In this document: positions 62,836 to 64,000 of the stretch, one piece after another
Position numbering within the stretch: position 1 is the first letter of the stretch
Layout of the letters: the number at the start of each line of letters is the position of its first letter
Assembly (NCBI RefSeq): GCF_000975155.1
Contig: NZ_BBRG01000001.1
Span: forward strand, 124,001-188,000
Length of the DNA stretch: 64,000 nt
Direction: 5' to 3'
Origin: Demequina globuliformis
GTDB lineage: Bacteria; Actinomycetota; Actinomycetes; Actinomycetales; Demequinaceae
Position numbers and translations under genes: made by a program
The notes under the pieces: generated by a model
Seen by the model: only the letters and a program-made list of their open reading frames with translations
Told to the model about the DNA's origin: nothing
Database searches by the model: none

Positions 62836-63786
62836 TCAAGCACGCGGATGCGCGAGTTGGTATGCGGCCCTCAGCCGCTCGGCGGACACATGGGTGTAGC
62901 GCTGCGTGGTCGTCAGGCTGGCGTGACCCAGGACCTCTTGAACCGATCGCAAATCTGATCCCTCCGTGAGGAGGTGGGTGGCAACGGAGTGACGCAACGC
63001 GTGCGGCGCCACATCCGGGACACCGGCGGCGTGACACAGGTCGTGGATCACCTGGCGGAGTTGGCGCTGGTCGGCGCGCCCACCGCGCCGGCCGAGCATC
63101 AGCGCCGCATCGGTGTGCGTTGTCACCAGCTGCGGGCGGGCGACGTCGAGCCACAATGCCAGCGCACGGGCGGCGGGCACACCGAAGGGCACGACACGCT
63201 CTTTGTCGCCCTTGCCAATGACGCGGATGAGGCGGTTGTCGAGATCAACGGAGTCAACGTTGGCGCTCGACAACTCCCCCACGCGCATGCCCGTCGCGTA
63301 CAGCAACTCCGCGCTGGCCCAGTCCCGTACGTGGAGCGGATCGCCGTCGTCGCACCGCGTGCGAGCCACCTCGAGAAGCGCATCGATATCCGCTGGGGAC
63401 ATGACGTCGGGAAGTACCGACGCGGGGCGGGCAGAGGCGAGGCGAGCCGCCGGGCTTGCAGCGACCCGCTCGGTGGATTCAGCCCACGCGTAAAAAGTCC
63501 GTGCTGCCGCGCCTCGGCGCGCCAGCGTAGTCCGCGACAACCGCGCGTTCGCCATCGAGGCAAGCCACGCACGCAGGTCGGGAAGAGTCACCGCCGCGAG
63601 TACTGCATCGACATCGCGGCCAGCCGCATCAAGGCCACGCTGGTCAATACCCATGTGGTGGGCGAGATGGAGGAGATCTCCCTGGTACGCGCGCACCGTG
63701 TTGTTCGACAGGCCGCGCTGATGGCGCAGGTACCTCTCAAACTGCGCGAGCAGTTCGCTCGCTGGGGGCGCATCGGTGCCGGACAT
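62836..63786 (-). CDS. xerC: Tyrosine recombinase XerC
   Basis: XerC, with XerD, resolves chromosome dimers at the dif site, activated by FtsK. The 316-residue protein has an N-terminal SAM-like DNA-binding domain and a catalytic domain with the full set Arg168, Lys192, His262, Arg265, His288 and Tyr297. It follows dprA by 103 bp and precedes the sigma factor by 9 bp. A single recombinase beside dprA and rpsB is chromosomal housekeeping, not a sign of a mobile element. Confidence 0.94.
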   Translation of the reverse strand: MSGTDAPPASELLAQFERYLRHQRGLSNNTVRAYQGDLLHLAHHMGIDQRGLDAAGRDVDAVLAAVTLPDLRAWLASMANARLSRTTLARRGAAARTFYAWAESTERVAASPAARLASARPASVLPDVMSPADIDALLEVARTRCDDGDPLHVRDWASAELLYATGMRVGELSSANVDSVDLDNRLIRVIGKGDKERVVPFGVPAARALALWLDVARPQLVTTHTDAALMLGRRGGRADQRQLRQVIHDLCHAAGVPDVAPHALRHSVATHLLTEGSDLRSVQEVLGHASLTTTQRYTHVSAERLRAAYQLAHPRA

Positions 63787-63803
63787 GTCGCCATCGTGGC
63801 ACC

Positions 63804-63849
63804 GTCACATCTGTCAAATCAACCCCTTGAGTCACATTTGTCACATCTG
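63804..63849. repeat. Direct repeats upstream of xerC
   Basis: GTCACATCTGTCA (63804-63816) and GTCACATTTGTCA (63831-63843) differ at one base and start 27 bp apart; a third partial copy, GTCACATCTG, is at 63840-63849. All lie 18-63 bp upstream of the xerC start, in the promoter region. They read TGACARATGTGAC on the xerC strand and may be protein-binding sites. Confidence 0.7.
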
Positions 63850-63889
63850 CATCGTCTTTTCACGGCGCCGAGAGGTCGCTTAGTGCTTG

Positions 63890-64000
63890 TTACTGCCGTT
63901 TGATGGCGATTGATGGCGTGGCGCCCGCCGGCGCAGCGCGACGCCACAGCCCACCGGCGTGACTCGCCATTCCAGCCATTTCCAGGCGTCCCAACGACAT
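63890..64000 (-). CDS. dprA: DNA processing protein DprA, C-terminal end only
   Basis: A minus-strand frame enters from the right edge and stops at 63890-63892. The 36 visible residues contain SLGRLEMAGMASHAGGLWRRA, given here as SLGRLEMAGM then LWRRA, which fits the winged-helix end of actinobacterial DprA. The position directly upstream of xerC also fits. DprA loads RecA on incoming single-stranded DNA. The call rests on this short tail and on synteny. Confidence 0.62.
   Translation of the reverse strand: MSLGRLEMAGMASHAGGLWRRAAPAGATPSIAIKRQ

Noticed and set aside
62836-63786. Integrase marking a mobile element
   Set aside because: The protein has the XerC pattern and lies in the conserved dprA-xerC-whiG-rpsB neighbourhood; no attachment repeats or phage genes are nearby.

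Overview
This window reads as chromosomal core DNA of a high-GC Gram-positive bacterium (class Actinomycetes). The order Micrococcales, close to Cellulomonadaceae or Demequinaceae, is an inference from gene content and order, not a proven placement. Supporting signs are the block pgsA-cinA-clgR-DUF3046-recA-recX, the block dprA-xerC-whiG-M23-rpsB-tsf-pyrH-frr-cdsA, an actinobacterial LexA box at recA, GC-rich codon use and many TANNNT promoters placed 6-8 nt before a start codon. I see no rRNA, tRNA, CRISPR array, insertion sequence or prophage.

Layout. 1-2069: start of an unknown gene and a DinG-family helicase, coupled to hflX (2066-3556). 3619-4239: RsmC-like methyltransferase. 4261-10751 (minus): recA, recX, RNase Y, miaB, miaA and dapF, with a SOS box upstream of recA. 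10980-12750 (minus): pgsA, cinA, clgR and a DUF3046 gene. 12813-19099: secreted CapA-like protein, then ftsK overlapping a PAS-GGDEF-EAL protein. 19179-22149: RNase J, dapA and a cupin. 22241-26757: thyA-folA-acetyltransferase, a 37-residue membrane peptide, azlCD, a ZIP transporter and a GNAT. 26826-32401: rpsO, pnp, an M16 peptidase, dapB and a membrane protein. 32492-38036: a zinc-type dehydrogenase and a glutamate-type ABC importer with two substrate-binding lipoproteins. 38089-45183: the classical rimP-nusA-rnpM-infB-rbfA-truB-ribF translation operon. 45277-48138: a DUF4439 lipoprotein and proS. 48250-50166: a large secreted repeat protein. 50319-60974: rpsB-tsf-pyrH-frr-cdsA-rlmN-DivIVA-repeat protein-dxr-rseP-ispG-GNAT. 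61364-64000: M23-like protein, whiG/fliA-type sigma factor, xerC and the end of dprA.

How it works together. The genes cover ribosome assembly and translation (rpsB, rpsO, tsf, frr, infB, rbfA, rimP, nusA), tRNA and rRNA modification (miaA, miaB, truB, rlmN), RNA decay (RNase Y, RNase J, PNPase), the diaminopimelate branch of lysine and peptidoglycan synthesis (dapA, dapB, dapF), the MEP isoprenoid route (dxr, ispG), phospholipid synthesis (cdsA, pgsA), thymidylate and folate (thyA, folA), and recombination or chromosome handling (recA, recX, xerC, ftsK, dprA).

I found no clearly new multi-gene system. The points most worth a second look are: the repeated leaderless promoter layout, the multi-hairpin rpsB leader, repeats in front of xerC, a palindrome in front of the secreted repeat protein, the DivIVA-repeat protein inside the MEP/lipid operon, and a c-di-GMP enzyme overlapping ftsK. 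Long open frames antisense to pnp, infB, proS and rnj are high-GC shadows and are not listed.
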